Position numbers and translations under genes: made by a program. A stretch of DNA of 64,000 nt from Antedon mediterranea (lineage: Eukaryota; Echinodermata; Crinoidea; Comatulida; Antedonidae). This document shows positions 1 through 12,365 of the stretch, piece by piece. The stretch is from NCBI RefSeq assembly GCF_964355755.1, contig NC_092677.1, forward strand, positions 19,128,101 to 19,192,100, given 5' to 3'. The number at the start of each line of letters is the position of its first letter. Position 1 is the stretch's first letter. The notes beneath the pieces were generated by a model. The model was not told the DNA's origin and ran no database searches. It worked only from the letters and a program-made list of their open reading frames with translations.

Positions 1-122
1 GAATTATGAAAGTTTATATTTGATTTTAAATATAACTTTTCATCATTCACCGAATGACATTATTTGTATCATTCCACGAATATAAACATTAATTATTTTT
101 ATATTATTCCATGTTGTGCCTA

Positions 123-239
123 GCTTACCTGGATAAACCGACATTGGCTTATTATTTTCTGAGAAGAGCAGTACAACAATTGAGTCAGTTATTGGTACAA
201 CCCAGTGTCAATAGATTTGAAATTGCAAGCACTATAATA
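123..239 (+). other. possible upstream exon of the EF-hand gene
   Basis: An open stretch of about 39 codons follows a pyrimidine-rich tract and TAG (acceptor-like, about 122) and can end at AAG|GTGTTA. It starts with YLDKPTLAYYFLRRAVQQLS, which has an amphipathic, protein-like composition. Its end phase (2) does not join the exon at 563 in frame, but it would join the exon at 880 in frame, so it could be an alternative 5' exon. A weaker donor, TTG|GTACAA, would join 563 in phase 0. It may also be chance coding. Confidence 0.25.
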
Positions 240-344
240 AGGTGTTATCGGGAAACTCCTGTGATTATCTGGAGACTTTGGAATGGGGGTGTTTGTAAGG
301 GTGTTAGTACCTACCAATACAACCTATTTATGTAGAATCTCAGA

Positions 345-545
345 ACCAGGGACCTAAACTTTCTAAGGCTGGATATTCTCCAAATTCACATTTACAAGGT
401 TTTAGTGAAATTAGCCTAATCACACACAGCATTAGACACAAAAATAAAATAAAAACATATTTTCAAGAGAAATTTTATGTAGGGGAATTTTACAGTAGGT
501 GTATGTATGCACTCTCAGAGTGTCAATCTAGTTTTATTATGTGAT
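345..545 (-). repeat. dispersed SINE-like repeat, copy 1
   Basis: The reverse complement of this segment matches 6498-6700 along most of its length. Shared words include GAGAGTGCATAC, AATTCCCCTA.ATAAAATTTCTCT and GGCTAATTTCACTA.AACCTTGT. The copies are inverted relative to each other and clearly diverged. The tRNA-like part is damaged here but better preserved in the other copy. Confidence 0.6.
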
Positions 546-562
546 TCTTATTTGTTTTCCAG

Positions 563-3500
563 ATGGAAAATATAGATAATGTTGGAAGAGTAAACTCAAG
601 CAAAAAAATAAGGTATTTTTAAAGTTATATTATTTCTTTAAAATGTATTTATATTAGGTCACATCATCAGTATTTTACAATTTAAGAGACAGAATAAACA
701 TGATTTCATTTTTTTTTCTCCTTCGCTTCATGCTTAACAAGACATAAAAATATTGATGTTCCTAATTTAGCGTAATTAGAATGTTTAAATATTTAATTTA
801 CCTGAAGAAAAAAGTGCTATTTTATAGACTGATAATATACAAATAGCATTATTATGCATAACAAAACATTTTCTTGCAGCAACTCATATCCAATATCTAT
901 AGTTGCAAAAAACTATAAAGCAAGCAGTGATGAGTAAGTTGATGATGTGATGTGCTGGTCTAATTTGTAACCTTACTCTATCTCATAAACATCCTATAAC
1001 ACAAGAACCTCCATTTCATCAATTTTACATTGAAAATATTGAAATGAAAAGATTTTCAGAGCGTCCTCATAAAACTAGAAATGAATAATATGTATACGTA
1101 ATATTTTGCATAAATAAAAAATAAAACTATTTCTCAATACTCTTCTTCTCAATAAATCAATATTCTTATTTTGAAGAAGAAAGAAAATGTAAAATGGGAT
1201 TATCTTCGTATTTACAGATCTTTTTTTGGAGAACTACAGCATATCGGTTGTCTCTAGAGATTAAAAAATGTTTTACATTTCTAACATATTGAGGGCTCAC
1301 TACTCCATTACATTTCAGATACATATTGTGGACAAAGAGGAGCTTCTTGTGTTATAGGTTCTGTGATTGTAGTGCTAGTAATATTTTGTCTTTATACTTA
1401 GATATTGTACATATCTACCCTTGAGTGTGAACCTGTAGCCAAAGTGGACTATTTTCATGCAAAATAAGTCATATGGCTCAAATTAAGCAATTCTCTGCAT
1501 GCTCTTTACTTCTCTCTACCTACCTATCTGAATTTTATTTTCAATATAATCGAATTTCAACTTTAAAAATAATTTCACAATTTTTTAGATTTGTATTATA
1601 TTTTACTGTATATATGTTAATTGTTTATACATATTTCTGTCTTTTTACTTATACTGTCACTGCACGTAGATCTGCTTTTCCTTTTTTGAAAAGAAAAATG
1701 GTGATAACCATTACCCATTTACACTGCCTGAAATAAACCTTTTTTAAAGGTTTGTTTCACTTAAAAGTGGCAACTTTTGTTGCTGTTGGTTTTGAAGAAA
1801 TAAAATAAAATAAATAAAATAAAACCTTGTTGTGTGGCCAAAAGAATCACACACGATTCAGGAACCTGTGAATGACATTAATTATTTTCATTATTTAAAT
1901 GTTGTGATAGATGAGACAAAAGATAAGCAATATTTTAAAAAAGGAATTATAATCTTCTTCATTTGATTGGGGGATTGTGGGTAAAATTATATTCAATAAC
2001 TACTTCATTCAATCATCAATAGTGATGTTATAGTAATAGTTATATTCGCATTAATTCTTGTACACATTGAGCACTACACACGACACAAGTTTCGAAAATC
2101 AACCTGTAGTGTGTGCCGGAAAGTTCCAGATCAAATCATCATTTTCGCTTAAAGTGTAAAAGACCCAAAGGGGTAGGCCTACAAAGTGCATCTCGGCCGT
2201 TATGGAACGACCAAATTTATGAAACGGCAAAAAAAGACAAAATAAGCATGTTCATTAAGGTATAGTGTGCGAAATAGCCAGAACTAACTGTATGTATATT
2301 GTTATTAACATTACCCAGTATATGGAACGCCACAGAGGACTATATTGGCCATTTAAACCAGAGGTATCATCAGTCGCTCAATAGGCGAAATACATTTTTT
2401 TTTGCCGTTTCTATAGATTTAAAATTATATTATTTTACCGTCTGAATATTTTGGTCAAAATGAATATATATTAAATCTTTTTTGACACTTTACAGGTCCC
2501 AAAAAAAGATGTGTGTGCTTTAATGTAAAAATGTGTGTTGTTTATAAATATAATGTAATAATATGAATGAATTGGCTGGCATATAAAAAAAAAATGTCAG
2601 CATCACCCCCTTATTTAAAAAAAAAAAAACAACAGGAATGGGGAGATTACTTTTTCATTTGTCAAAAAAGAAAGCTTTGCAATATAAAGAAAGTTTCACT
2701 TTCACATAATTTCCAAACAAAATGCCCTAGGTTTTAACGAGGCTCATCAAACATTATATATACAGTATATGGTTTTATTGCCTTATTAATCACAAATAAT
2801 CCTTGGAACCGCCGCTAATGATAACAGTACAAACATGATCTGAAGTTATTTTTCTTTGTCATCGTCGGGTGCATTTCGTCATAAAATATTTGTTAAAAAA
2901 CAGAGCCGGGCCAAAAATCTAACGCTAAATGGTTACTATGCGCTAAAAAGGCTTATCTTTGATTACTTACTGTATATTCTTTTTACTTCTATTAAATTTC
3001 AATAAACATGACGCGCAATGCATTAGCTTTATGCGAATTGTTTAACCAAATATCCAAGAAAGAGGTCCGAACAATCTCACAGAGATTTTTTATTTTTTCT
3101 GTGGATTTAAACTATTTTGGTGGTGGTATAGGAAGTGAGTAAACCACAATCAATCAATCAAATTAACATCTATTTCTTTCATATTAAATGTAAAACATTT
3201 CCTCTAAGTTTTGAATTATTTGTGCAATTAAAACAGATTTAAATGAGAGAAATATCTAAAAATTGTAATTCAATTGCTTTAACAATGAACGTAATATATT
3301 CAATACTGATGACATAGTCCGCTATCGAGCTGCAGTGTCACACATTGCCGCTAAAAGGGAAATCCGGGGATTCCCCTTTTATGAATGATTCCTCTTTTAT
3401 GTAAATGGTGACGTTTATTACTAAAATATAACTAGCTACAGTATACAGTACATGTTTAAGTAAAATTGTGTAGTGTAGACCTTTGTATCAGTCAGCAAAA

Positions 3501-6500
3501 GGTTTTTAATTTTAGTTTTTATTTTAATGTGTAAGCATTTCAACAAACTGGATAATTTAGGGCTGGGGGGGGGGGGTGAATGCAGTTTGTACAATCACAT
3601 AAAAAAGCGGACAAATTGTTTTGCCAACAATTATTAATACTGATAACGATAACTAATTATAAAATATTTAAACTAATTTCCGACATCTAAATAATACAAT
3701 TTGCACAAAAAATGAAAACTGAAAAAACACTTTAGTTTCAAAAAGCACACATATTTCTTGGCAAATTGAGAACAAAAATGTTTTCTGTCGAATAAACACT
3801 CTTACATCAAATATATAAACCAATATTAAGAAACATGTTATTTGAAACGGGGAATGGAAAGTTTGTTTGCTGAATATTATTAATATTCACTGTAGTGATG
3901 ACTAATGTGCACACCATAAATATCGCTGTTAAGGTATTTATTATTTTTTAATTTGCTTGCGTGTACCATACAATTATCGAATACTGTAGCGCATCATACT
4001 TTTAACATAAACATCAAAACTGTATATGAGTTTAGATTTCTTGGAGACCGCTGATTCAGCTTAACTTCAAAAGATTGAAATACATCTTAAAAAAGCTGTA
4101 ATAAAATAAAATTTACACAAAGAGGTTATTCATAATCATAAAGGAATGTATTGTACATAAAGCCTATTGGTGAACTTTAAACTAAAGTACATGATTTATG
4201 ACTCCCATTAAAGGCAATTCTTTTCTTTCTTATTCTTTACTACCTGTTTGCAGTGAAAATATAGTACACTAAACCTCTGACCATTGTTTAATTTGTAGAG
4301 TTGTTTTTTAGGTTCTTTTGTATGTAGATCTCTCAATTTTCAAAACCCTGCTATAAACCTCCTATAGTAATTCAAAGTGGTATTTAATTGAAGAGCTAAC
4401 TGTGTTTATAAATGGACTGTTTTGATTATAAAGTTATACAAATCACTTATCTTATTTGGTTTATTTGATGGAATTGATAATCTTGTTAAAAAAAAATCAC
4501 AAATTTGACAAACATAACTTAATGTAAATGAAACTTAAGAGCAATGAATTTTCTGTTGTTACTACATTTGCTTTTGAATTAATTTGTGCATATCATGTTG
4601 GTGGAAGTAGAGTAAGAGCTTAAAAACAACATGTTAGCTCAAGATTGCTACTAGCAATGTTATGGTACTGTGATTTCAACTTTATTATTTTAAACATTTT
4701 TTTTTGCTTTCCAGGATATTCCTAACCCAATTTGAAGATCCCTTGGTTAAAAGGGATCTATTGGAAAGAGAAAATGAAGTTGATGATACACACTTAAACG
4801 GTAGTGAAATTACTAGTACCAAATTAACACCAGAGGAAAACACAATTGAAACATTAAAGGAAAGTAAACAAGCAACCAAAGCAGAGATAGACCTGATTGA
4901 TGAAATTGAAAATAATATGTTAGGTTCGATGTCTATAAAGGAAAGTGATAATCATAGATCAGAAAATGAGAGGGATGCCGAAGGATATGACATAAACACT
5001 AATGATGAAGAAATAAAAAACATGGAAGATGGAATAAGGAAATTTGATATCATATCTAATCAGATGGTAAATATCGGACATTTGGAAGGATCTGAAGTTG
5101 AACTAACCAAAGACGAGGAAGATGGGATTTATGACAGTGGGGTATTTAGCAAACCAAAGAGTGAAGAGGAAATAAAAGAGGCATTGGCAAGAAGAGACAT
5201 ATTAATGAAAGAAAGGGGAGAGAGAGTAAAACAAAACAAAGAGGAAAAGCGACGCAAAGCCATCCCAAAAAAAGAAAAGGCAGCAGTAAGTAGTATATAA
5301 TTAATCAATGTTGGATGGCGAGAATATTTCATAAGTTGAAAAGCAACATTCATTATTTGTTTTATAACACACCTACTTTTATTCATTTTATCCATCGTAA
5401 ATCATTGGTGAATGCTAGGCCGGGAAACTAGGCCATCGAAAAGGCAGTGCTCCAACTTTTAGACACCAAGTTGAACAGGCGGCGCGCACAACAACTTAAC
5501 ACATCGCTAGCAAAAATTCTTAAATTTTTACAAAAAGACATGTATTATCACTATTAGATATCGCTTTTCTGGTAGGTAAAGATAATGCTGATGCATGATG
5601 CGTAATTAACCAATCAATTGCAAGAACACAATCAGGTGTGTTTGTTATAAAAAGGCATAATGCAGTGTCACTATGCATGCATTTTGTTGTGCACTGAACC
5701 ATGCAATCTCATACTTTTTTTGTATTTATTGGCTGACTTTCAGTGAAGTGTATCTAAAAAAATTGTGATTACAGATCACATTTGAAGAAAATAAGCTGAC
5801 TAATCCTACCGTTATAAAGTGATCCATTAGGATTTTCAAACAAGCTCATTTTACAACCAAATCACTAATAGTCAATGTTTTTTTAAAACAGATTTTGGCA
5901 GATGTGTACAATTTCATATCACCATGTCAACAAACAGTATTTGAGAAGAAATTTCAAGATATAGACATTAATTCAAATGGAGTTTTGACTTTAAATGAAC
6001 TTAAAAAATGGATGAAAATATATGTTCAAGAAGAAGATGTAAAGTTCATTATGCAAGTAAGTTGATAATCAGGGGGTGGGGGTTGGTCCATTGTGGTCAG
6101 GACCCAAGTTTTGAACTGCTATTGCAGGATATCAACATGACTGGAATTGTAACTACTACACATTTTAATGAATTTACTATTTTTACAGATATTTGATCTT
6201 AATAAAGATAAGACAATCGATGTTCGAGAGTTTGTGACGATAGCTGCTCTGAATGACAAGATCACAGGTCATGTGACAGAGTCACCTGATGAACCATTGA
6301 ATTTGAGCCTTAAAAAGCTTAGTCACCATATCACCACCTACAAGGTTAGTGGATGTTAAAAAGGAAACAATTCAGCAATATGCATCTTAAACAATTGAAT
6401 TTTTTACCTGCTTTAATTATAGCTTTATTCTAGTGTATTTTAAGAAGATTAGACATAAACAATGTTAATATCAATAATAATAAACATAAAAAAGTAACTA

Positions 6501-8370
6501 GAAGGGCACCCCGAGAGTGCATACCTCTGCCAATAGTATAATTCCCCTATATAAAATTTCTCTCGACATTTTTTAAAATGTTTGTATCTTAGTACTGAAT
6601 GTGATTGGGCTAATTTCACTACAACCTTGTGAATTTGGTGGTGTAATGGTTGTATATCCAGCCTTTCGCAGTTGAGATTCCAGATTTAACTCCTGCTTTA
6701 AAAAAATATATATATATTTGTTTTCAAAAATATTTTTTTATTTGTGCCTATTAGTATAATTCTCTTATAAAAAAATTGTCCTATATAAGATTTTCCCCGA
6801 ACATAATTTTGTGTGTGTAATTGATAGGCACACTGTCCACACCATTTTGTGTGTGTAATTGATAGGCACACTGTCCACACCATTTTGTGTGTGTAATTGA
6901 TAGGCACACTGTCCACACCATTTTATTGCAGAAATTATATCACATTCGAGAGCATTGAGTTAAAAAGAAACATTTTTAACCGACGTTTTGTTCCAAAAAT
7001 AATGCATTACATTTTACCTGGATGAATTGTTACAATGATTTAGCGAAACGCTAAGAACAGTCGAAATAGTATTAGGATCACGGTCTGAATACAAAATGGC
7101 ACATTCATCTGCGTATAGGAGCATTTTACATTTTGTTTCAAGTGATGACACAACATCATTTATGTACACCAGGAACAGCAAAGGTCCCAATATTCTCCCT
7201 TGGGGGACGCCATAGTTTCTGATTTACCTCCCTTTATTTCAACAAATTGTTTCCTATTAATCAAATATGAACTGAACCATTCAGTTGAATCGCATCCAAT
7301 TCTTCTGAGTTTATCACAAAGAATGAAGTGATCGACCGAATTTGCAAATGTCCAGCAAAACCATTCCTGTAAGGAACCTATTGGCCATTTTTGATTTCAC
7401 ATGATCCAATAAATGAGGCAGGTTTAATTAGAAAACCCTTCACTGAAACCAGACTGTGATCGGTATCGGTTATCACATCATTATCCTCCAGGTGCTTGGC
7501 TAGCTGGACATACCCAGCCTTCTTTAGTATCTTTTTTTTTTTCACCATATTTAATGTTGGTGATCCATCCAGCAATTGCTGATCATTAGGGACCCTCAGA
7601 GGTTCACGAGACAAACATAACACAAGATGCTCTACATAAACAAAGTCTTATTACAAGTCCTTGAAAAGGGAGTTGTAATTTTGTCCTGACATGTGACGGG
7701 ACTTGAACCCAGGACCCTTGGAGTGGTAGCCAAGCATCATAACCACCAAGCCACAACTCCACTCTAAAAGGTACAGCTTAATAGGCTAGAAGGATGGTAA
7801 TTATTTGTGTCAGTACGATCGAGTAATCCTGCAAACTATCAAATATAGAAACAAACACACACAATCGACTGCATAACCTCTCATCATTCTGGCAGAGGTA
7901 ATAATGGGACTATGCATTATTTATTATTTATCTAATTTTTATTATGGTAATATTGCACACTCAGCTTTTTGTAAAAATTGTGTTTGTTTTGTTTAAAATC
8001 ACTTTCCCTACAAACAAATTATTATTTTCCTGTTGACGGGTAACATTTTTTACATTAAATGTAATACAATTGATTAAATTTGCAGGAAATGTTTGATCTC
8101 ATGGATGTTAATGGTAATGGTCAGTTGTCAATGGACGAACTTATGGTGATTATTGTAGCTTCCACTGGTCTAGACATTGAAGTGGATCAGGACGTTGTTA
8201 GGTACATCTACAAAACCATTGACAAGGACAGTAGTGGCTCCATTGATTTCATAGAGTATCTCTCATACATTCCATTTTTCTTGAAATTGTATAAACATGT
8301 TTTTGGAAAACCAATCTCACTAGATGAAATCGAAGATGCTCTGCAAACTGTGAGGCAGTACAATTTGTAA
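563..8370 (+). CDS. EF-hand calcium-binding protein, four EF-hands
   Basis: Exons are 563-612, 880-933, 4715-5285, 5892-6056, 6189-6344 and 8086-8370. All have AG/GT borders and compatible phases, giving 426 aa if the ATG at 563 is the start. That ATG directly follows an acceptor (TTTTCCAG), so an upstream exon may exist. Residues 36-225 are acidic and lysine-rich, probably disordered, ending in a basic KERGERVKQNKEEKRRKA stretch. Four canonical 12-residue calcium loops follow: about 250-261 (DINSNGVLTLNE), 283-294 (DLNKDKTIDVRE), 339-350 (DVNGNGQLSMDE) and 378-389 (DKDSSGSIDFIE). All keep the acidic residues at loop positions 1, 3 and 12. The C-terminal half is calmodulin-like, so a cytosolic calcium sensor is inferred. 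I cannot name an orthologue. The long introns carry SINE and LINE debris. Confidence 0.85.
934..4714 (+). other. EF-hand gene intron 3, 3.8 kb
   Basis: No coding potential was recognised on either strand. It contains a short inverted-repeat element (2213-2420), a 12-base G run near 3565, and AT-rich DNA. Confidence 0.5.
2213..2420. mobile_element. short inverted-repeat element (MITE candidate)
   Basis: The left end reads AAATTTATGAAACGGCAAAA. The right end, reverse-complemented, reads AAATCTATAGAAACGGCAAA followed by more A's. The inverted ends are about 25 bp with one indel and one substitution, on a 208-bp body without an ORF. No clear target duplication was seen. Confidence 0.45.
6498..6700 (+). 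repeat. tRNA-derived SINE-like repeat, copy 2
   Basis: Partner of the inverted copy at 345-545. It contains TGGTGTAATGG, which fits the pol III A box (TRGYNNARNGG). About 35 bp downstream a weak B-box-like GATTCCAGATT appears, followed by a poly-A/TA tail. It lies in an EF-hand gene intron. Confidence 0.5.
6807..6920 (+). repeat. 38-bp tandem repeat, three copies
   Basis: Three identical 38-bp units begin TTTTGTGTGTGTAATTGATA and end CACACTGTCCACACCA. Identity between units implies recent expansion. It is intronic. Confidence 0.9.
7030..7615 (-). mobile_element. non-LTR retrotransposon RT fragment, decayed
   Basis: Read on the minus strand, reverse-transcriptase blocks appear in order: a YVQLAKHLEDNDVITDT-type block, then DHFILCDKLRRIG..WFSSYL, then GVPQGRILGPLLFLVYINDV, and finally the active-site region LLYADECAILYS. 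Here the usual catalytic YADD is YADE. The blocks fall in different frames, so the copy is dead. It is antisense to the host EF-hand gene, within its last intron. A Jockey/CR1-type clade is likely but not certain. Confidence 0.85.
7615..7765 (-). repeat. tRNA-derived SINE
   Basis: On the minus strand it begins GGAGTTGTGGCTTGGTGGTT. It has an A box (TGGCTTGGTGG) and a B box (GGTTCAAGTCC, plus-strand 7699-7709) spaced as in a tRNA, inside a cloverleaf-length 71-nt region. A non-tRNA tail of about 75 bp follows, directly abutting the LINE fragment. It has no anticodon arm that I would trust as a functional tRNA, so I call a SINE. Confidence 0.7.
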
Positions 8371-8701
8371 AAGCTATGTTGCACTTAGTATTACACAACA
8401 CATGTGGTTCTAGAGCTGTAATTCCCTACTAAAGTTGAATAGATGTATTCATTGGTTTACTACTGAACCCGTGAATGGAGTACAACATAATATTAATACA
8501 CTACTTCTAGGCACTGTAAGCCTACACGCAACTAATGTCAAAAACATTGCACTCATTTGTGTATTTCATCAACCAGTCTACAGACTATGACCACCTTGAG
8601 CACTTTTGTGGATATGTGCGCATGCGCTGTATAAATCTTATTGTTATTATTACCGATTGTAAATGCAAATTACATAATGAAAACAAATCCTGTTGGACCA
8701 A

Positions 8702-8707
8702 AATAAA
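8702..8707 (+). terminator. polyadenylation signal of the EF-hand gene
   Basis: AATAAA lies 332 bp after the stop codon, with a genomic A run at 8719. Confidence 0.55.
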
Positions 8708-11700
8708 CATTCAAGCGTAAAAAAAAAAGAAGATTTGAACCTAAACTAAGCCACAATATGATTTTCTCTCTAAGTAGAATGTGTGTTTCTAATGTGCTCC
8801 AAAAGGTCATTGAAGGTTCACATAGAATGACCGGCTTGATGATCATACCATGGACCTTAAATTCTAATTTATAGGTCCATGATCATACAAAAATATAATT
8901 TCACCAAGCTTTAAATACAGTATAAAGTCCGGTTTTAGTCACTAGACAAAAATATGTGTGAAATTTGAAAAAATAATTATGTAAAATAAATGCATGCCCC
9001 TTATAATTAAAAAAGTTGATTTGACATCTCAGCAAATTTAACTTTGTATTTTGTTAATATTAGTTTAGGTAGATTGATGTAACTGTTTGTACTTTAATTT
9101 TTTTCCAGGTTGGTTGAATTTTATCTTTATATATCTTAAATTGTGTTTCAAGTAAAATTTCTAAAATTGTTTAAAAATGCATATAGCTGAAAGTGAATAA
9201 TAAAAAAAGGATTGAAACAATTTGACACTTTCACTTTGTGTGATGGACAAAAAAAAACGTTAATTGCCTGTTTACATGCAAACAAACGATCAAAATAATA
9301 TCATTCAAGGTTACAGAAAGTTCAAGATTACTTATTCATTATACAAAACAAAAGTGCATTGTTTTAGGTATTGACGCGGTGGTAATCCCTTAAGAACAGA
9401 AAGTATTAACTGCTGTACAAATGGAGCAATTGTTGTAAACAGTAGTTGACAGTGAGCACAGGAAACAATACCAAGTAGTAGTGATTCCTGTTCTGTAGCG
9501 ACCCATCCCGGCTGTGGTATACCTACACAACCACTATTATTCATTCAGTCTAAACATGACTAAAAACTAAAGCTTCATTGATTCATATTTGCAATAGCCA
9601 CGTATGATCACAGATGTGTAAATAGTTGATATTGTTTGCCCAATAGCGTATAATTCACGTTTCTAATCAGCCTATAAAAACAATAATCCATATTATAACT
9701 ATACCACGAATAATTATTCACAGTAGCCTATTAGGTGTTGTTGAATGAATTTGACTTTTTTTCAACTGAAAATGACGGCCTAGAAAGATTTTTTTTTCTG
9801 ATGATGAAATAATTATGTAAAAAAACAGTACTGAATTTTAATAATGCCGTTTTTTGATTGATTGTTTTTTAACAAAATTCGATGAGAAAGGTATTGAATT
9901 CAAGAAATGTAGCATTCTTTCAAGCCAAACATTCAGGACCGATACCATTTCTTCAGCATTCATTACACTGATGATAGTTCTTCGCCACTGACGTTATCGA
10001 AACACATACACGGCCAAAATTAGGATTGCCTTTATTGTCAAATCTGTTGACTATTTGTAGTCGGATATGATCATAAATGAAAATCATCATTATCGCAATC
10101 TGTCACCAATGTTATATGCTGTCATTTCGAAGATTATTTAATTTTTTTTTTAAACCAACAAATAGATAATTTGTGCAATAAGACACTACATTAGGTATCA
10201 AAGATTGAATATAGATAGGCTAAAATGATGGTATTATAACAAATGGCCTATTGCAGACTATGCCTATACACTGCCTTGGTCCTGACAGACCCCGCTAAAG
10301 TTCGCCTAGCTTAGATATAGTATTGCAGATATATCGGCAACCAAACGTTATTGTAAGGAATATATTAGGCATTTAAGACGTACAGTTTTAAAGATATATT
10401 GTCCCTCTACAAATGTTTAGTTTTTTTAATATGCCATTTTAAACATAATAGCTATTTACTCTGGCCAAAAACTAAAAAAAAAATGTAATTTAAAGCAAAA
10501 ATACTTAAATTGTCTGGCAGACAATGGTTAAAATTAAACGTTTCTTTTCTCTTTTTTTAAAATTAATTATCCAGTTGGTGCTAGCTACTTTAGAATCTGG
10601 TCAATTGAAATACATTCAAATTTAAACTAAATTTCTGGCTTTTTAATCTAAATCCGGCCTGATTTAAAAGTGCAAAGCTTCTTGGTATCGTCCTTAGCTG
10701 CAACCTAAAAAAGAAGAATAATGCGAATTCCTCTGTTTACTAAGGCGGCCAATGGTAAACTTTTATGTTGCACTTAGTTTTCCTGAGGATCTTATACATA
10801 TCATCCACTAATTTAACAATCAACCACTAACGTAACAATCAACCACTAACGTAACAATCAACCACTAACGTAACAATCAACCACTAACGTAACAATCAAC
10901 CACTAACGTAACAATCAACCACTAACGTAACAATCAACCAACCACTAACGTAACAATCAACCACTAACGTAACAATCAACCACTAATGTAACAATCAACC
11001 ACTAATGTAACAATTTCATTAACCACTAACGTAACCAAATTTAACCACTAACGTAAAAACAGCAGAGAATGTTGAGATATGAGTGGATTTTTTTGTGGAA
11101 AAAATCTTGTAAGTTAGAAATCTTAGACTTTTTTGAAGTTCAGTTTTAATCCTATGTCTTTTTTGTGCAAATGCATCTCTTTACTTATAGCTATCAGTCT
11201 CCACCTTTTTCGTAAAGCGATCGACTTTCAAAAACGGCCATCTCGTACCGTAAGTGACCACCATCTCTTAAGAGATCGTGTATTATAATCGACCACCTAT
11301 CGTAAGTGACCACCTCCTCTTGTTAGGGACCGCTTCTCATAATCGAAAACTTCTCTTAACAACCCATGCCTCTCGTATTAGTTAGCCGTTATATGATTTT
11401 TTTGTTGTAAAAAGCTGCCCTTGATAAGTTCGTGTTAGAAACTCGATTTATTAAGCCTATCTATCGGCCCACAGGGATGCACTGATAAGGCTTTCACTTA
11501 TTTATATGACCCATTTACTTGAAGCTAAAAATGCTCTCCTTCGTCATCCTTGTCGCTCTGGTTGATTTTCCAACACGCTCTTGCCTTTTTTGGTGCAATT
11601 TTTCGTAATTTTAATTTTGTTATCAGGCTGCATTAATATTGTGTATTCGTGTTAGTTTGATGATGCAAATAACACATACATAACATATACTGAGGAGATT

Positions 11701-12365
11701 ATCACTCATTAACATTCAAAGTAACATTTATTTCCTTCGTTCATAAACAAACATAAATAAATATAATTTCTTACAATATACAATGAAGAAGGCACATTTC
11801 ATGAAGCAGAGCTTGTGTTGAAAGTGCCAACAGAAAATAAAATACACAATAAAAAAAAAATATTTTAGAACGTGAATAAAAGTAAAAATAACAAAACAAA
11901 CAATTATCATTGTCATAGCTCCTTAAAGAGCACCGAGCCACTCAAATTTTCAAATAGTTGGTACCGTAGTTGCCTGTTCAATATTTCTGGCAGCAGGGGT
12001 ACATTATAACATACATCCTTGCTGTAGGCCCACATATCCTTGCTGTAGCCTACTTCGAATTTATTGTGTATTTGAGTCAGAATTTATAATAATATAGGCC
12101 TAATTTTAAGATAATATTTAGCGGTTGAGAGATGTAAATCAAACAATAAAGACTTAAGTACAGAGATGTTTCATAGGAAGCGGATAATCGATAGGGCCTA
12201 TTACACGATCTGCAGCACACCGCCGCATGCGGATGTGATGAAAATAAAGTTAATCTCGTACAAGGAAGTAAAAGAACAAATGATTATCGGGTGCCTTCAT
12301 ACGTACATTACCAGTCGGCAGACAGGGATATAGGTATACTACTGAAGTAGTGTACTCTTTTGAAA
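8708..12365. other. intergenic region between the EF-hand and NHE genes
   Basis: No gene was recognised. It holds a small hairpin (8838-8885, arms around CATGGACCT/AGGTCCATG) and a Penelope-type CTGATGA..CGAAAC word near 9969. The first part of a TTAA-type MITE starts near 10387 (AGATATATTGTCCCT). The array and half-element at 10797-11390 is listed separately. Confidence 0.5.
10797..11390 (+). repeat. tandem array plus internal arm of a foldback family (half element)
   Basis: About a dozen 19-bp units (AACAATCAACCACTAACGT, with variants) span 10803-11056. A non-repeated linker (AATGTTGAGATATG.., GAAATCTTAGACTTTTTTGA) follows. A second, looser array built on CGTAAGTGACCACC and CTCTTAAGGGACCGCTTCT then runs to about 11350. 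The same order is seen in the left arm of 16557-17806, but no inverted partner is visible here. Confidence 0.8.

Noticed and set aside
1473-1736. 87-codon hydrophobic plus-strand frame
   Set aside because: No splice context fits the host gene, and the composition is what AT-rich DNA gives by chance.
7690-7760. Functional tRNA gene on the minus strand
   Set aside because: A and B boxes are present, but acceptor pairing and the anticodon arm are not convincing, and a non-tRNA tail follows. SINE is the better reading.
9960-10010. Second hammerhead-like word (CTGATGA..CGAAAC)
   Set aside because: No stem II pairing could be drawn between the two words, so only a Penelope-type resemblance is noted.
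10797-11060. Regular 19-bp array considered as a CRISPR-like array
   Set aside because: Units are contiguous with no unique spacers, and the genome is eukaryotic. It is a tandem repeat arm of a mobile element.
11728-11916. Minus-strand 62-codon hydrophobic frame
   Set aside because: Poly-T-driven phenylalanine-rich chance frame without family signal.
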